From NCBI GenBank assembly GCA_023228725.1, contig JALOAQ010000025.1:1-28114 (forward strand): a DNA stretch of 28,114 bases. Reading direction: 5' to 3'. The notes under the pieces were generated by a model. It ran no database searches and had not been told where the DNA came from. It saw nothing but the letters and a program-made list of their open reading frames with translations. The translations under genes and the position numbers were made by a program. The DNA is from Bacteroidales bacterium. GTDB lineage: Bacteria > Bacteroidota > Bacteroidia > Bacteroidales > ML635J-15. Below, piece by piece: positions 25,778 to 28,114 of this stretch; within the stretch, counting starts at the first letter, position 1; the number at the start of each line of letters is the position of its first letter.

Positions 25778-26521
25778 ATGAAAAATTTATTTAATTTAGT
25801 AATGATAATAGCACTTTTTTCTGTTGTGCTGTCATGTAATTCTTCGAATACTAAAAATAATAAAACAGAAAAAACAGAAGCTCAAAAATCTACTTTTGAT
25901 CAAGCTATTGAAGGGAGTATTCCAGTAGTAGTTGATTTTTATGCCGATTGGTGCAAGCCTTGCCAAATTCAAGGACCAATTATTGATGATTTAGCAAAAG
26001 AATTAGGTGAGCAAATTAAAGTAATTAAAGTAGATGTAGATTTTGAGAAAGATTTGGCAACAAGGTTTGGAATTCAAAGTATTCCTACCGTTATGATTTT
26101 TAAGGAAAATAGAATTATTTTTAATGAAGTAGGTGTTCAAAACACTACGGTTTTAAAAAATGCTTTGGCTAATTTAGGTGTAGATATTGTTGGAAAAAAT
26201 CCAGAAAAAAGTAGTAAGACTGAAAATAAAAGCTCTTTTGATATTGCTATAAGTGGCAAAATTCCTGTTGTAGTTGATTTTTATGCCGATTGGTGTAAGC
26301 CTTGTCAAATTCAAGCACCTATAATGGCTGAATTAGCTGACGAAATGGGAGATAGAATTCAAGTTATTAAAATTGATGTTGATAAAGAATTAGAACTGTC
26401 AAGTAGATATGGAATTCAAAGTATTCCAACCATAATGATTTTTAAAGAAAATCAAATAGTTTTTAAAGCTCTTGGTGTGCAATCAAAAGAAACTTTAATT
26501 CAAGCTATAAATAATTTATAG
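25778..26521 (+). CDS. Lipoprotein with two tandem thioredoxin domains
   Basis: A 247-residue lipoprotein. MKNLFNLVMIIALFSVVLSC is a type II signal with the lipidated Cys20, followed by an Asn/Lys/Glu-rich linker. Two full thioredoxin domains then follow, about 38-140 and 152-247, each with WCKPC (Cys59/62 and Cys173/176) and the cis-Pro of SIPT. The start is the ATG at 25778, because the 13-residue extension to 25739 precedes the signal peptide and overlaps the upstream gene. The domains are nearly identical around the active site even at DNA level, spaced 342 bp apart, so the copy is recent. Expected role: thiol-disulfide exchange in the periplasm, likely reducing. WCKPC instead of WCGPC is unusual for thioredoxin and may shift the redox potential. 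Confidence 0.9.
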   Translation: MKNLFNLVMIIALFSVVLSCNSSNTKNNKTEKTEAQKSTFDQAIEGSIPVVVDFYADWCKPCQIQGPIIDDLAKELGEQIKVIKVDVDFEKDLATRFGIQSIPTVMIFKENRIIFNEVGVQNTTVLKNALANLGVDIVGKNPEKSSKTENKSSFDIAISGKIPVVVDFYADWCKPCQIQAPIMAELADEMGDRIQVIKIDVDKELELSSRYGIQSIPTIMIFKENQIVFKALGVQSKETLIQAINNL

Positions 26522-26611
26522 ACTAGCTTTGGAGTTTAGAAAAGCTGATAAAATATTTTATAAAGTAAAAAAAGTTTTGACAATAAGATTTTAACTAATC
26601 ATAAGTTTTTC

Positions 26612-26619
26612 TATTTTTG
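26612..26619 (+). promoter_or_regulatory. Candidate -7 box for holA
   Basis: TATTTTTG lies 19 bases before the holA ATG. A TTTG at 26576-26579 is too far (32 bp) for the -33 element. Confidence 0.35.
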
Positions 26620-26638
26620 TAAATCTAAAAGTAAAATT

Positions 26639-27640
26639 ATGGATTTTGATCAGATTTTAACTGATTTACGAAATAAAATTTATAAGCCTATTTATTTGCT
26701 ATATGGTGATGAATCATTTTTTATTGATGAAATAACTAATTATATACAAAAAAATATTCTAACTGAATCTGAAAAATCATTTAATCAAGATGTGGTTTAC
26801 GGAAAAGATGTTAGTGCAAAAAATATTATTGAACTTTCTCGTGCTTTTCCTATGATGGCAAACCATAGGCTAGTGATTTTAAAAGAGGCGCAAGATTTAA
26901 AGGATTTTAAAAATTTAGAAGTTTATGTTCAAAATCCGGTTAATTCTACAATATTGGTTTTGAGTTTTAAAAATACAGCTAAAATTGATAAAAGACTAAA
27001 AATTTTCAGTTTATTACAAAAAAACGCTTTGGTTTTTGAATCAAAACGTCTTTATGAAAAACAGGTTTATACTTGGATTGAAAAAACTTTAAGAAATCAT
27101 GGTTTGAGTATTCAGCCCGAAGCTTTACGTTTATTTTATGAAAGTATAGGCGCTGATTTAACTAGGCTTTCTAATGAAATAAAAAAACTTGTAATCACCC
27201 AAGAAAAAGGCAAACAAATCTCTAAGGAAGATATTGCTTTTAATATTGGAGTAAATCGTGATTATAATATTTTTGAACTTCAAAAATCATTAGGTTTAAA
27301 GGATAAAATCAAATCTTATCAAATTTTAGACTATTTTAGTAAAGATTCTAAAAATAACCCTTTATTTGCAACTGTAAACCGCTTGTTTGATTATTTTACT
27401 AAAATTATAAAACTTCATATATTACAAGATAAATCAAAGAGTTCTATTGCCGCCACTGCCGGAGTTCATCCATATTTTGTTGATGAATATTTGGTAGCAA
27501 TGAAAAATTATCCTTTATCCAAATTAGTTCAAATAGTTTCATATTTGCGAGAAACAGACATGAAGTTAAAGGGAGTAGGGGCAGTATCAATTTCTGATGC
27601 AGATTTAAGCAAAGAACTTTTATTTAAAATTTTACATTAA
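26639..27640 (+). CDS. holA: DNA polymerase III subunit delta
   Basis: A 333-residue clamp-loader subunit that opens the sliding clamp during replication. The N-terminal KPIYLLYGDESFFIDEI is the typical HolA start, with the clamp-loader fold in the first 140 residues. Then come LTRLSNEIKKLV and ISKEDIAFNIG of the lid domain and the helical C-terminal collar. Walker motifs are absent, as is usual for delta. The length is normal for the family. The stop codon overlaps the start of the next gene by one base (TAATG), so the two are likely translated together. Confidence 0.93.
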   Translation: MDFDQILTDLRNKIYKPIYLLYGDESFFIDEITNYIQKNILTESEKSFNQDVVYGKDVSAKNIIELSRAFPMMANHRLVILKEAQDLKDFKNLEVYVQNPVNSTILVLSFKNTAKIDKRLKIFSLLQKNALVFESKRLYEKQVYTWIEKTLRNHGLSIQPEALRLFYESIGADLTRLSNEIKKLVITQEKGKQISKEDIAFNIGVNRDYNIFELQKSLGLKDKIKSYQILDYFSKDSKNNPLFATVNRLFDYFTKIIKLHILQDKSKSSIAATAGVHPYFVDEYLVAMKNYPLSKLVQIVSYLRETDMKLKGVGAVSISDADLSKELLFKILH

Positions 27641-28114
27641 TGCTTATAGGGAATATAAATATAGTAGTTCTAATAATAATAGTAACATCAATTTTCAGTT
27701 ATTTAGCTTGGCAAAAAGAAGATATTTTTCGTAAATTTTTGTTAAGTCCTTATGAAGTTGTGCATCGTAAACGTTATTTTCAAATTTTAACTCACGGTTT
27801 TTTACATGCCGGTTGGATGCATCTCATAATAAATATGTTGGTTTTTTGGTCTTTTGGTTCTGTGGTAATCCAATATTTTGACTTATTGTGGGGAGATTTA
27901 AAAAATATAATGTTTTTATTTCTGTATTTGTCTGCAATAATAGTTTCGTCTTTGTATAGTATAATCAAACATAAAGATAATTATTATTATTCTGCTGTTG
28001 GTGCATCAGGAGCTACTTCTGCTATTGTGTTTACAAGTATGTTTTTTGACCCTTGGAATAAAATTTATTTTTTTGGTGTATTGCCAATTCCCGGAATTTT
28101 GTTTGGAGTGATTT
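27640..28114 (+). CDS. Rhomboid family intramembrane serine protease (partial, runs off the window)
   Basis: The first 158 residues of a membrane protease, starting MLIGNINIVVLIII. HAGWMHLIIN holds His56, His61 and Asn65 (the HxxxxHxxxN motif in TM2). GASGATSA holds the nucleophile Ser123 in the GxSG motif of TM4. The final His of the dyad and the C-terminal helices lie beyond the right edge. Rhomboids cut substrates within the membrane; the substrate is unknown. The start overlaps the holA stop codon by one base, so translational coupling with holA is likely. Confidence 0.92.
   Translation, partial: MLIGNINIVVLIIIVTSIFSYLAWQKEDIFRKFLLSPYEVVHRKRYFQILTHGFLHAGWMHLIINMLVFWSFGSVVIQYFDLLWGDLKNIMFLFLYLSAIIVSSLYSIIKHKDNYYYSAVGASGATSAIVFTSMFFDPWNKIYFFGVLPIPGILFGVI

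Noticed and set aside
26525..26546. AGCTTT/AAAGCT hairpin after the thioredoxin gene as a terminator
   Set aside because: The stem is only 6 bp and AT-rich, with no T-run after it.

Overview
The window is chromosomal DNA from a low-GC member of the Bacteroidota. The evidence is consistent. There is a type IX secretion C-terminal sorting domain (6740-8608), a GLPGLI-family protein next to a TonB-receptor-like outer membrane barrel (16380-19980), an Omp28-type domain and a PafA-like phosphatase fold. Starts lack Shine-Dalgarno sequences, and there are repeated TAnnTTTG -7 boxes of the Bacteroidota type. I cannot name a genus.

Layout. 1-831 is an array of about 104-bp tandem repeats, followed by a well-formed promoter and a CoA-disulfide/persulfide reductase fused to rhodanese (1019-2713). 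A leftward block holds a nitroreductase-fold protein, a PafA-like alkaline phosphatase with a degraded active site, SufS, a T9SS-exported Omp28-like protein and a ClC chloride transporter with CBS domains (2852-10453). Next come a patatin phospholipase (+), a GNAT acetyltransferase (-), the rplY-pth-psd operon (+), dnaB (-), a LolD-like ATPase (+), and the outer membrane barrel plus GLPGLI pair (-). After these is a large FAD/4Fe-4S D-2-hydroxyacid dehydrogenase (+, 20152-23064).

23065-25530 is the accessory part. It has one leftward AAA ATPase of the DUF4143 type, preceded by four regularly spaced direct repeats. Copies of the same palindromic, MITE-like repeat lie on both sides of it in the same orientation. 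An apparently orphan promoter and a small membrane-peptide ORF lie beside it. The right end returns to core genes: a DUF6132-like membrane protein, a lipoprotein with two tandem thioredoxin domains, holA, and the start of a rhomboid protease that runs off the window.

How it fits together. Most genes are housekeeping: tRNA recycling, replication, phospholipid synthesis and Fe-S cluster sulfur supply. A thiol/sulfur theme recurs (persulfide reductase, SufS, tandem thioredoxin lipoprotein), but these genes are not one operon. The points most worth a second look are the iteron-like repeats ahead of the AAA ATPase, the repeat-bounded segment around it, the 104-bp array with a variable pocket in each unit, and the PafA-like protein that has lost most catalytic ligands. 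I did not find a clear defence system, CRISPR array, rRNA or tRNA.
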